From: Synechococcales cyanobacterium GL140_1_metabat_312 | Lineage (GTDB): Bacteria; Cyanobacteriota; Cyanobacteriia; Leptolyngbyales; Leptolyngbyaceae | Direction: 5' to 3' | Length of the DNA stretch: 54,122 nt | Assembly: GCA_025351345.1 (NCBI GenBank) | Contig: JANXWB010000033.1 | Location: forward strand, 1 to 54,122 | Shown: one piece after another, positions 43,446 to 52,315 of the stretch | How the letters are laid out: each line of letters begins with the position of its first letter | Numbering within the stretch: the first letter of the stretch is position 1 | Position numbers and translations under genes: made by a program | The notes under the pieces: model-generated | Database searches by the model: none | The model's input: only the letters and a program-made list of their open reading frames with translations | What the model was told of the DNA's origin: nothing

Positions 43446-45281
43446 CTAGCGTCGATCGTTCCACGCATTGCCAATCCCCTTGATAATTCCTTGCCCCACC
43501 AGTCCAATGCCCCGCCCCACGACTTCCGTCAATACATAAACCACGCCTGTCCCAAGCAATGCGAAGACCGATCGTAGCCTGGGCGAGATGGCATCCCGTG
43601 TTTCTAGGACTAACGTGAGCGCTAAAGGCAACCCAGACAACGCGGCCAATTCTTGCTGACGAGGCGCATAAATCATCGTCTCTGCGATCCCATTTTCGGC
43701 TAAATAAAGCAGACGATATTGGCTCTCAAAAATATCCGTTGGCGTATCAAGCCACCGATCGCGACGATAGCGCCAAGATAAATCATTACGAAATTGCATC
43801 AATTCTCGACTCGATGCATATTGAATTTTGAAATATCGTCCTTTCACCCACTCCACATCACTAAATTGATTTAACAACGGCTGAATCACAGCATTAGCTA
43901 ACCGCAACACCGTGTTTTCTAACAATAACAATGCCCGATCGTCTGCTTGAGGCGTTCCTACACCATAGGGCTGATTATCCAAACTCAATGGCATTCCCCA
44001 TAACCCATAGGCCATCCAATCGGCCACCAATGGAATACGCTCTAATAGAATATTGATCCTAGCTGCAGCTTGCTGCACCCCATTTGCGATTGATGGCTCG
44101 GATGAGGGTTCCGATTCGCAGCGGAAAAACTGAATTACGACAATACGCCAGACCGTTTGCAAAATCTCTGGAACTCGATCGTGTAAGGCCGCCAGCCTAA
44201 CTTCCCGCAGTCGCCCAACCTCTGCCTGCAATACTATAGCGATCGTTGTTAAGAGCGATACTTGCATTTCTATGGTTAACACATCAATTTCTAAGGCGAT
44301 CGGCCCTAAATTATCTAATCTAGAAAGGGGCGAAATCCTGGCTGCTTCTAGCTTCAAAATTAACCGATCGAACAGGTCCCTCAGCACCCTCTCAATTTTA
44401 ATATCAGTTCCACTCTCAAATTGGTAAGTGGAATTGGACGATCGGATTAAAGACGATCCGGAACTCCAATTCGACACCCTTGACGGATTAGGCGGATTTG
44501 ACCGAAAAGATGGCTTCACCAGACGACGATCGTCTCGCTGGATTTGACGTGGGATTTGAGGGCGCGAGGGCATCATTTTCGGCGGAATCTTTTTCTGTAA
44601 GATCATTCTTGATGACATTACTTTCTCTTTCATCCACCGCGCCATCTGAATTTCCCGAATCTGCCCCTGTAAAAACCATCGCGCTGGACGATTGAGCCGT
44701 CGGGTCCGAAGCTGAACATCTAATTGGGCTAATTTCCGATCGTACAATGCAAACCGTCCGTCCATCTGTCCGTCCAGCATCCTATCCAGCCGTCCCGTGC
44801 TAGCCAATCGCCCTAAAGCCGCAATAGCGGGACTCACCACAACCCGAGAGGGCTTCATTGCTCCTTCTAGGGGACGTAATGTCTGCAACAATTCCAGTAA
44901 ACTCTCAGGCCGATCGCCCGTCCACCAATAGCCATCTGCGCCTAATAACTTAGCCGTACTGTTCGATGCGGGCAGCGCTCCTAAAACCACTATTTGAGCC
45001 TCGATCGCCACGACCGCAATCGCTGTCACAATAGGGACAAGCTGATCCAAATTTAAATTTGTAGACCCAAGCAACACTAACTCTGCCGCATCAGCAGTCG
45101 ATCGCAGCGCATCTAACCGGACTAATCCCAGATCTAATGCCTCACATTCCGCCACAATCTGCCAGATCAGGGAATTTTGCAGCAGAAAACTCAGAGTCCA
45201 TCGTCGCGACTCATCCGGCTCAATCAATACACAACGGATTGGGGATCGAAGCAGCGATCGGCGCGACTCAAGCTGATTCAT
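43446..45281 (-). CDS. DUF3685 protein with a degenerate receiver-like N-terminus
   Basis: A 611-residue cyanobacterial protein. The N-terminal about 120 residues resemble a response-regulator receiver (CVLIEPDESRRWTLSFLLQN ... AELVLLGSTNLN ... AQIVVLGALP) but the phospho-acceptor Asp position in AELVLLG is Gly. A basic, Pro/Arg-rich linker (about 205-290) leads to the DUF3685 domain, ending in a hydrophobic helix (LGTGVVYVLTEVVG). Function unknown. It follows the 826-residue gene at 45341 on the same strand, 59 bases apart. Confidence 0.75.
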   Translation of the reverse strand: MNQLESRRSLLRSPIRCVLIEPDESRRWTLSFLLQNSLIWQIVAECEALDLGLVRLDALRSTADAAELVLLGSTNLNLDQLVPIVTAIAVVAIEAQIVVLGALPASNSTAKLLGADGYWWTGDRPESLLELLQTLRPLEGAMKPSRVVVSPAIAALGRLASTGRLDRMLDGQMDGRFALYDRKLAQLDVQLRTRRLNRPARWFLQGQIREIQMARWMKEKVMSSRMILQKKIPPKMMPSRPQIPRQIQRDDRRLVKPSFRSNPPNPSRVSNWSSGSSLIRSSNSTYQFESGTDIKIERVLRDLFDRLILKLEAARISPLSRLDNLGPIALEIDVLTIEMQVSLLTTIAIVLQAEVGRLREVRLAALHDRVPEILQTVWRIVVIQFFRCESEPSSEPSIANGVQQAAARINILLERIPLVADWMAYGLWGMPLSLDNQPYGVGTPQADDRALLLLENTVLRLANAVIQPLLNQFSDVEWVKGRYFKIQYASSRELMQFRNDLSWRYRRDRWLDTPTDIFESQYRLLYLAENGIAETMIYAPRQQELAALSGLPLALTLVLETRDAISPRLRSVFALLGTGVVYVLTEVVGRGIGLVGQGIIKGIGNAWNDRR

Positions 45282-45340
45282 AACTCAAACTGACTCATAG
45301 CATGGTGTTCCCGCAGATTCTGAGATTAAGGCGTCTGAAA

Positions 45341-47821
45341 TTAAGGCGTGGTCGGTGGAATTGGGTCAACGGACGGTTCCGATCGCACGGGTGGGAGAGG
45401 AGGCGATTCAGGCGCACTGGTGGGAGAAGCCTCAGGAGGTAACGGCTTTGGATCTCTCTGTGGATCTCTCTGTGGATCTCGTCTTGGTTCGGTGGTCTCA
45501 GCGGCTCGGGAACGACGAATGGCGGCTCGCTCTGATGACCATTGGGAAATAGACGACTGGGCCTCGCGGTATACCGAACTACTATTGACTGCTGAGGCCG
45601 TGTCGATCGCTTGACTCAAGTTGCCCTGCGCGGCCAATGCGGCGGCTCGTTCCATCGTTGCTCGATCGACAATGGCCTGAAGCTGATCTCCCCAATCGCC
45701 AATCGATCGTTGAGCGTTACCATAGAGCGCACGACTAGATCCAATTTTTCGAGCCGTCTGAATCGCCTGACTTAACTGACCCGAAGCGGCCTGAGATTTA
45801 GCCAACCGTAGAATGGGCTGATCTTCAATGATCTGTGCCTGAGCAATCCAACCATTCTTTTGACGTTGAGCTTCTCCATAGAGTGCTCGTTCCTTCCCGA
45901 TCGTCTGCATTAATATTGCAGCCGCATTTAATTTTTCGATCGTACCCACCTTGGCCAGCTTTTCCCCCTGCTCAATCAACGGTGCATCCTCCAGACGCTC
46001 CACAGACTTCCGCCACTGAGCCACAAACGTCTGAGCCATAATTCGACTAGGACGTTTAGGTCCAATTTGTTGTGCCTGAGCGATCGCACTTTGGATCATG
46101 GGCAACGTACCGAAATTTGCAGTAGCCCGCGCCGTTTCAAGCTGCACCATATCGTCGCTGCGTTGATCCAATTTCGGTCTCAAGGACGCTGCATCTTTCC
46201 CAAATCGACTATCACTAGGAATCTGGGCCAGGAGCTGATTGGCAAACATCAAGCGGCCCATCTGCTGGAATAATGGCACTCTAAGGTCAAGAACGCCTTG
46301 ATCTAACACCGCATAGGCTTGGGCCAATTGAACAAACTGACTCTGTTCCGGAGTTAGCGCAATGTTCGACGGGATTGAGGTAATCAAGGTATTAGCGAGG
46401 GCTGAATTTTTCTTTTGTAGCAATTGTACAATCGCTAAATCAAACACTTGATTGCGCCATTGCTCGACATTTTTCAAGGCCATCTGCCATACAAACGTCT
46501 TACGATTGATTGGATCAGTTAAGGCGATCGCACGGCCTAAGTCTTCTGGCTTATTCGACCTAGCAAATTGCTGAGCTTGCTTAAACACAACTCCTGCGGC
46601 TTTCTCAGCATCAAACTGGTGCCGAATTTCTGTGAGTCGCTTTTGCCAAGATGAATCCGCAATAGTCGCAAGCTTAGCTAAATGCCCAGACGCTTCGTCC
46701 CAATTTTGATTTTTTAAGGCGACTTGAATCTTGTCGTAGAGTTTTTGACCTAAATTTCGAGCTTCTTGCCATCCCGCAATTTCTTCACGAGTGTCTTTGT
46801 AAATAGGGCTAGTTTGAGGAATCTGCTGAGCTAGTGCGATCGCTCCATCCAAATCCTGTTCATCTAACCGATCGCGGGCTGCCACCATCAACTGATCCGA
46901 CCATACCGCTAAGGACTGAGACGCTTGACCATAGAGCGGATGCAGTTTATCCCAACCTTTAACTAATTTAATTCCCTTCAAAATCTCATCCACATTACCC
47001 GACTGGGATGCAATCTGCGAACAATAGAGCTGCTGATTATCTAGCGACCAGGGGGAAATCTTGTCACAATCTGCCACAGGAGGCACCCTAGACAGCCACC
47101 ACACCGCCGCCGAGCCAGTGCCCACGGTCAAGGCAATAATTCCGGTCAAAATGAAGGTCCAACGTCGCTGTGAAATATAAAGATAGACCCGATCGAAAAC
47201 CGCTTTAGACTGTCGTTGCAACAGTGCTCCGGTCCATAACATCCCGCGCCCTGCACCCCGCACTGCCCCTGCGCCAATACCTGACAATCGAGTCTTCAGG
47301 GATGTTTTTCGACGCGCCCTTGCTTTTGCCCGTTTTCGAGCCTTGCGTCGATCGCGCCTTAAGCGGGAAACAGGCAAAGTCTCAATTTCAGATTCTTCAG
47401 ATTCCATCTGGACCCCTGAAAAATCATCTTCAACGTCAAAATCATCTTCAAGGTTATCTTCTTGAATAACGCCAAATTGCTCGGATCTAACGATCGCGTC
47501 CGAGGTCGGTTTATCTAAAGAATCACGGTACGCTTGAATTTGAGCTGATCGAATCTCTTCTAACCGAGCCTTTTCTATTTCTTCTAGTCGAATCTCTTCT
47601 AACCGAGCTTTTTTCAATCGAATCTCTTCTAATCGAATCTCTTCTAATTGTCGCAATCGAGGCGGCTGGATGGTAGTGGAAAACTCACGATCGGCAACTA
47701 CTTCATCGACTGGATTGAGATCTACAGCAGCGTCAAGAGTATCAGAGGAGGTCAAAGCATCGAACCGTTTTTTTGGCGAAAAAATACGATTAAAAAGAGA
47801 GCGGGAAGGTTTGCTGACCAT
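45341..47821 (-). CDS. Large single-span protein with low-complexity repeats (hypothetical)
   Basis: An 826-residue protein. Residues about 55-95 carry near-repeats of LEEIR (RLEEIRLEEIRLKKARLEEI), followed by an acidic and then very basic stretch, one transmembrane helix (FILTGIIALTVGTGSAAVWW, about 223-242), and a long helical extracytoplasmic region with recurring helix-turn-helix units containing LYG-A-Q-x3-W motifs. The tail is Pro/Arg-rich (RRDPQRDPQRDPKP). I do not recognise a defined domain. The repeated W-containing helices suggest a TPR-like solenoid. Function unknown. Confidence 0.7.
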   Translation of the reverse strand: MVSKPSRSLFNRIFSPKKRFDALTSSDTLDAAVDLNPVDEVVADREFSTTIQPPRLRQLEEIRLEEIRLKKARLEEIRLEEIEKARLEEIRSAQIQAYRDSLDKPTSDAIVRSEQFGVIQEDNLEDDFDVEDDFSGVQMESEESEIETLPVSRLRRDRRKARKRAKARARRKTSLKTRLSGIGAGAVRGAGRGMLWTGALLQRQSKAVFDRVYLYISQRRWTFILTGIIALTVGTGSAAVWWLSRVPPVADCDKISPWSLDNQQLYCSQIASQSGNVDEILKGIKLVKGWDKLHPLYGQASQSLAVWSDQLMVAARDRLDEQDLDGAIALAQQIPQTSPIYKDTREEIAGWQEARNLGQKLYDKIQVALKNQNWDEASGHLAKLATIADSSWQKRLTEIRHQFDAEKAAGVVFKQAQQFARSNKPEDLGRAIALTDPINRKTFVWQMALKNVEQWRNQVFDLAIVQLLQKKNSALANTLITSIPSNIALTPEQSQFVQLAQAYAVLDQGVLDLRVPLFQQMGRLMFANQLLAQIPSDSRFGKDAASLRPKLDQRSDDMVQLETARATANFGTLPMIQSAIAQAQQIGPKRPSRIMAQTFVAQWRKSVERLEDAPLIEQGEKLAKVGTIEKLNAAAILMQTIGKERALYGEAQRQKNGWIAQAQIIEDQPILRLAKSQAASGQLSQAIQTARKIGSSRALYGNAQRSIGDWGDQLQAIVDRATMERAAALAAQGNLSQAIDTASAVNSSSVYREAQSSISQWSSERAAIRRSRAAETTEPRRDPQRDPQRDPKPLPPEASPTSAPESPPLPPVRSEPSVDPIPPTTP

Positions 47822-48115
47822 GATTCATTGACTCATTCACAGGGGCGAGAAACGGGACTCAACTGTGGCCGGGGAACGCAGAAAAATCGAGTTGATGCCC
47901 ATTGAAACATGGATTTTCTATTCTGAACGATCGCAATTTCAGATCCACGTTTTCACTAATTTTATGCCTCAGCGTTCAATAGACTTTTCCAACGTAATAC
48001 AGACCGATCGGGATAGTTTGAGGGCTGGTTTGTAAGTCTGATTTGAAACCTTATCTGTAGTCTCGACATTTCTGCCTATTTTCTCCATATTTTCTAGTCT
48101 CGATCGTCCATTGGC

Positions 48116-48592
48116 TTAACGATCCACTGGGACTTGGCGATGGCCATAAAAATCGATTCGATACTCAGTGATTTTGATCCCCGTTTCGGCTTCTATTTTC
48201 TGTAAGATCTCGATCGGGATCTCAACATTTACATCCAAAATTTGTTGCGTATCCAGACAATTAACATGACTATGAGCTTCACTGATGTTGCCATACAGCC
48301 GACCATCTGCCCGATCGATGCATTCAATAATGCCCTGGTCTGACAACGCCTCTAAATTCTGATATACCGATGTATGGCCGATTTCCTTTCCCTGTTGATT
48401 TAATCGGTCGTAAATCGATCGCGCCGACAAATGTTCTTGGTCAGTCCACAGCAATTCCAATATGTAGCGTCGTTGACGACTCAAACGCATTCCAAGCATC
48501 TGACATCGACTCACCGCATCCTCTAGCGATCGAATAGCAGATGGTTTTGCAGGTGATTTTGTTGAGGACGTTACGATCGGCAGGGATTCCAT
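48116..48592 (-). CDS. perR: Fur-family regulator, cyanobacterial PerR/FurC type
   Basis: A 158-residue repressor. The winged helix (LSRQRRYILELLWTDQEHLS, IGHTSVYQNLEALSDQGII) fits Fur proteins; the sequence DGRLYGNISEAHSHVNCLDT matches the cyanobacterial peroxide-sensing PerR/FurC group rather than Fur or Zur. Like others of this group it lacks the structural CxxC zinc pairs. Candidate metal ligands are the His pair in AHSHVNC and later His. PerR senses peroxide by metal-catalysed His oxidation and controls peroxiredoxin genes. Monocistronic. Confidence 0.82.
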   Translation of the reverse strand: MESLPIVTSSTKSPAKPSAIRSLEDAVSRCQMLGMRLSRQRRYILELLWTDQEHLSARSIYDRLNQQGKEIGHTSVYQNLEALSDQGIIECIDRADGRLYGNISEAHSHVNCLDTQQILDVNVEIPIEILQKIEAETGIKITEYRIDFYGHRQVPVDR

Positions 48593-48768
48593 AGGACGAG
48601 CGAGATTTTGAACGTTAGTAGGATTAAAGAGATATCGCGATTTAAAAGCAAGATCTCTAAACTAAGTTGGTTCAAAGATTCTATAGAGGTCTTAGCTATG
48701 TTCTATCATAATTCAAGTCGAACTCGCTACCAGTTTGTCTTAGGAAACTTATTCTTAGGAAACGATTT

Positions 48769-49713
48769 CTAAAGTTGATGAAACAGGCAAACAGAACCCG
48801 ATCGCGTGATTGGACAAGGACTCGTCTTCATGGGAATCCCCAAAACTTCCAGACGTTTCAAATCTACAAAAGATCCTAAATCAGCAATCCCGGCTAGATC
48901 TAATGGCGTATTATTCAGCGTCAACACTTGCAATCCCATCAGCCCGACGATCGGTCGCACCGTCCGCACCAACGACGAATCCAAGCGCAGCTCCACCAAA
49001 AGTTGCAAATTGGTCAATGGACTCAAATCCTCAACCAAAGTCCGACTTGCATTCAGCTTTGTCAACTCTCTCAAACTCGCAAGGGGTGCAATATCTTTCA
49101 CAGGATTCCCAGCGATCGACACCTCTCCTAGCTTATTCATGCCGAGCAGTGGCGAAATATCTTCCACTCGCGAATCCTCCACAACAAGACCTCGCAATTC
49201 GGCCAATCCCTTCAACGGTGACAAGTCCTTGACCCGGCTACCACGGATGATGATCGATTTCAACTTACTTAACTTCGCGATCGGCCCTAGATCAACAATC
49301 GTGTTCTGACTCAATACTAATCTTTCTAATTGGCCCAAGTCCCCGATCGGAGATAGGTCATAAATTCCGGCTCCGGTCAAATCCAACACCTTCAACTTCG
49401 CCAAATTCGACACCAACCGATCGCAATCTTTTGTGCCCGCCACTCGGGTTAAAGCGTCGATCGTCCGCCGCCGATCCTCGTCTAGTGCGCCATAGCCCAA
49501 ACACCATTTACCAAACGGATGATTCACGGCCTTAATAGTTACTTTTGAGGGTTTGGATGGTTTTGCCGAAGTCCCGCTCTTTTGAGGTTTTGTAGTTGCC
49601 GACTTGACTGACGACCTAACCAGGATGCTCTGATCGGATGGATTCGCCAGACTGATTTCACCAAGCCCAAATATTAATCCTGTTATTGCGACCCAACCCA
49701 AAAGCATCTTCAT
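48769..49713 (-). CDS. Secreted leucine-rich-repeat protein
   Basis: A 314-residue protein with a signal peptide (MKMLLGWVAITGLIFGLGEISLA), a Lys/Ser-rich linker, then about seven LRR units of the SDS22/internalin kind: KVLDLTGAGIYDLSPIGDLG, LERLVLSQNTIVDLGPIAKL, KSIIIRGSRVKDLSPLKGLA and so on, about 22 residues each. The exposed LRR surface suggests protein or surface-ligand binding outside the cytoplasmic membrane. Two Cys in the C-terminal region (SPCPITRSGSVC) may form a disulphide. Function unknown. Confidence 0.8.
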   Translation of the reverse strand: MKMLLGWVAITGLIFGLGEISLANPSDQSILVRSSVKSATTKPQKSGTSAKPSKPSKVTIKAVNHPFGKWCLGYGALDEDRRRTIDALTRVAGTKDCDRLVSNLAKLKVLDLTGAGIYDLSPIGDLGQLERLVLSQNTIVDLGPIAKLSKLKSIIIRGSRVKDLSPLKGLAELRGLVVEDSRVEDISPLLGMNKLGEVSIAGNPVKDIAPLASLRELTKLNASRTLVEDLSPLTNLQLLVELRLDSSLVRTVRPIVGLMGLQVLTLNNTPLDLAGIADLGSFVDLKRLEVLGIPMKTSPCPITRSGSVCLFHQL

Positions 49714-49754
49714 CCCAAAAGCCCTAAAAACACCCCTTAAAGTACTCGAAAAAT

Positions 49755-50966
49755 CTACTCCCGATCGATCGCCTCAAATAATTCCACCAAAACAACATTG
49801 GAAAGGAGCAACCCTTCCGGTTCAGAAAGCCGCACCCAACCCGACTCAATTATCACTAATTCCGAAACGACAAAGGGCTGCAATGCAACGATCGCCTCAT
49901 CTACTAACGCCATCCCAAACCGATCGACCAGTGGCCCAAGCTCAATCCCCTTCACCAAACGTAACCCCATCATCACCCGCTCCAGAAAAATCTCTCGTTC
50001 CCGCGCCTCAGAATTCTTTTCCTCAATTTTATAATCCTGAATATTTTTCTCCTTCTCTCTGTCACTCACCCAATCAAAATACTCAGCCCTCGTCCTAGCG
50101 CGTCCCAGCCTCACCCCATCCACAAAACTCGTCGCCCCCATCCCAAATCCATAGAACGGCAACCCTGACCAATACACGCGATTGTGCCGACATTCAAACT
50201 CAACCGATCGGGCATAACTCGATACCTCATAGCGCCCAAATCCCACCGCACTCAACCGCTCTGCCGTCACTCGATACATCTCCACCACCTCTTCTTCAAG
50301 TGGCACATTCAAACAATCCCGATCGCTCAGCTTGCCAAAAACTGTCCCCGGCTCAATCGTCAAGTCATACACCGACAAATGAGTTGAACCCGCTTCGATC
50401 GCCAACTCCAACGACTCCCGCCACATTGATAATGTCTGCCTTGGCAACCCTGACATCAAATCCAAACTCCAATTTCCCGCCAATCTCAACAACTCCACAC
50501 TCCGCCATACATCCTTCACGCGATGCGATCGGCCACAGGCTTCTAATAATTCATCCTGAAACGCCTGAACCCCCAAACTAAATCGATTTACCCCTGCCGA
50601 TTTCCACGATTCTAAGCGAGGCATATCAAACGTTCCCGGATCCACCTCCATTGAGATCTCAATTCCCGATTCAAATCCAAACCGCTGCTCCAATGCCATT
50701 AGAATCTGACGAATCTGAGCAGGAGACAATAATGACGGCGTTCCCCCACCGAAAAAAACACTGCTTAAGCCCTCGCCTTTAGCGGGTTCTAGCTCAATTT
50801 CGCGAATCAACCACGCCACATACTCCGCCATCATGCCCGACGACTCACCCACCAACCGATCGCCCACCACCGAAATCGGAAAATCACAATAAAAGCATCG
50901 CCGACGACAAAATGGCACATGCACATAAGCGGCCCTCGGAGCCTGCATCTCCCATAACACATTCAT
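49755..50966 (-). CDS. hemW: Radical SAM heme chaperone HemW-like protein
   Basis: A 403-residue radical SAM enzyme. The CxxxCxxC cluster motif is in CRRRCFYCDFP, followed by the AdoMet GGGTPSLL motif, MEVDPGTFD, FSLGVQAFQDELLEACGR and SVYDLTIEPGTVFGK, and a HemN_C-like C-terminal domain. HemW inserts heme into respiratory proteins; the family was formerly annotated as oxygen-independent coproporphyrinogen oxidase (HemN), which differs in its N-terminal extension. The ATG at 50966 (MNVLWEMQAPRAAYVHV) is used; one at 50990 is possible. Confidence 0.85.
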   Translation of the reverse strand: MNVLWEMQAPRAAYVHVPFCRRRCFYCDFPISVVGDRLVGESSGMMAEYVAWLIREIELEPAKGEGLSSVFFGGGTPSLLSPAQIRQILMALEQRFGFESGIEISMEVDPGTFDMPRLESWKSAGVNRFSLGVQAFQDELLEACGRSHRVKDVWRSVELLRLAGNWSLDLMSGLPRQTLSMWRESLELAIEAGSTHLSVYDLTIEPGTVFGKLSDRDCLNVPLEEEVVEMYRVTAERLSAVGFGRYEVSSYARSVEFECRHNRVYWSGLPFYGFGMGATSFVDGVRLGRARTRAEYFDWVSDREKEKNIQDYKIEEKNSEAREREIFLERVMMGLRLVKGIELGPLVDRFGMALVDEAIVALQPFVVSELVIIESGWVRLSEPEGLLLSNVVLVELFEAIDRE

Positions 50967-51104
50967 CCCACCACCATCCCGTAATATCAAGAAACATTAC
51001 CCGTCAATCACAAACGATATAATAGAACCGCGATGTCATGAAAATGCCCGCAGCCCGCATTCCTCAGAGACGCGAATCATTGCGCCCCACCCCATAACAT
51101 CCCC

Positions 51105-52169
51105 ATGCTCGACGCAATCATCATCATCTCATTCATCATCGCAGGCGCAGGCATTGGCTACCGAGGCATCGAAGCTCTTCCACTCGACGTTCAAAGCCAA
51201 GTTACCAATCCTGAAGCCCTGCGTCTGGTCATAGCCCCCTTCGGTGCACTCCTCGGCACAGCTTTTGGTCTTCTGGCCCAAACCAGTTATCGTCGAGTCG
51301 AAAAACAGATCAAGGGCATGACTGCCGCGAACCTCCTCAGCCGAGCCGTTGGCCTAGTCTTGGGACTTCTCATTGCCAACCTTCTTCTGGCGCCTATTTT
51401 TCTGTTTCCTATCCCCAGCGAATTCTCCTTTATCAAGCCTCTCACTGCTATCATGGGCGGCATCCTATTTTCCTACCTCGGTATCAGCCTAGCCGACACC
51501 CACGGACAAAATCTTCTGCGCCTAATTAATCCCAACAGCGTTTCTTCCCTTCTCGCCGATGGGACTCTGCAATCTGCTACTGCAAAAGTCCTAGACACCA
51601 GTTGCATTATCGATGGTCGGATTCACGAACTCCTTCGCACTCACTTCATTGAAGGTCAGCTTCTAGTTCCCCAATTTGTACTTCAAGAACTTCAAACCCT
51701 AGCGGATGCATCCAATGCCCAAAAACGCAGCCGAGGCCGACGAGGACTTGATATTCTCAATACTATGCGCACCGAAAATCCCGATCGGGTTGTCATTCAT
51801 CCCGCCGACTACCCCAACATCACCACTGTTGACAACAAGCTTATTCGCCTCGCTCAAGAAATCAATGGAACTCTACTCACCACGGACTACAACCTAAACA
51901 AAGTCGCCACGGTTCAAGACATTATTGTGTTGAATATTAATGACCTAGCCCAAGCCCTTCGCCCGACGTATATTCCCGGCGATACGCTTGATTTAAAACT
52001 ATTAAAATCCGGTAAAGAACCCACTCAAGGCATCGGCTATCTTCAAGACGGCACAATGGTTGTGGTCGAAGAAGGCAAACCCTACCTAGGCACCGAAATA
52101 CAAGTCGTCGTCACCAGTGCCCTCCAGACCAGTGCCGGACGGATGATCTTCGCGAAACCTGCCATCTAA
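51105..52169 (+). CDS. PIN/TRAM-domain membrane protein (YacL-like)
   Basis: A 354-residue protein: four hydrophobic segments in the first 135 residues, then a PIN-like nuclease domain (VLDTSCIIDGRIHELL with the first Asp pair, QLLVPQFVLQELQTLAD, TVDNKLIRLA, LLTTDYNLNKVA) and a C-terminal TRAM-type RNA-binding domain (GDTLDLKLLKSG, GIGYLQDGTMVVVEEGK). The family is conserved in cyanobacteria and Firmicutes; its RNA substrate is not known. Confidence 0.87.
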   Translation: MLDAIIIISFIIAGAGIGYRGIEALPLDVQSQVTNPEALRLVIAPFGALLGTAFGLLAQTSYRRVEKQIKGMTAANLLSRAVGLVLGLLIANLLLAPIFLFPIPSEFSFIKPLTAIMGGILFSYLGISLADTHGQNLLRLINPNSVSSLLADGTLQSATAKVLDTSCIIDGRIHELLRTHFIEGQLLVPQFVLQELQTLADASNAQKRSRGRRGLDILNTMRTENPDRVVIHPADYPNITTVDNKLIRLAQEINGTLLTTDYNLNKVATVQDIIVLNINDLAQALRPTYIPGDTLDLKLLKSGKEPTQGIGYLQDGTMVVVEEGKPYLGTEIQVVVTSALQTSAGRMIFAKPAI

Positions 52170-52236
52170 CCTGCCAATGTCATAGTTGATGAATCCATAA
52201 AAGCTCATTTAAGGTTATTCCTAATAATCTGTATAG

Positions 52237-52250
52237 GATATTGCAATATC
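52237..52250. promoter_or_regulatory. 14-bp perfect palindrome upstream of the SLH porin
   Basis: GATATTGCAATATC is self-complementary and lies about 66 bases before the porin start, close to a second symmetric element ATCTAGAT (52262-52269). It resembles an operator for a dimeric regulator and has a loose likeness to a Fur box. No binding protein can be assigned. Confidence 0.35.
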
Positions 52251-52315
52251 TAGAACCCGCATCTAGATTGTATTGTCTTAAATATTAGGATATTTTATTT
52301 GGGCGAGGTGAATCG

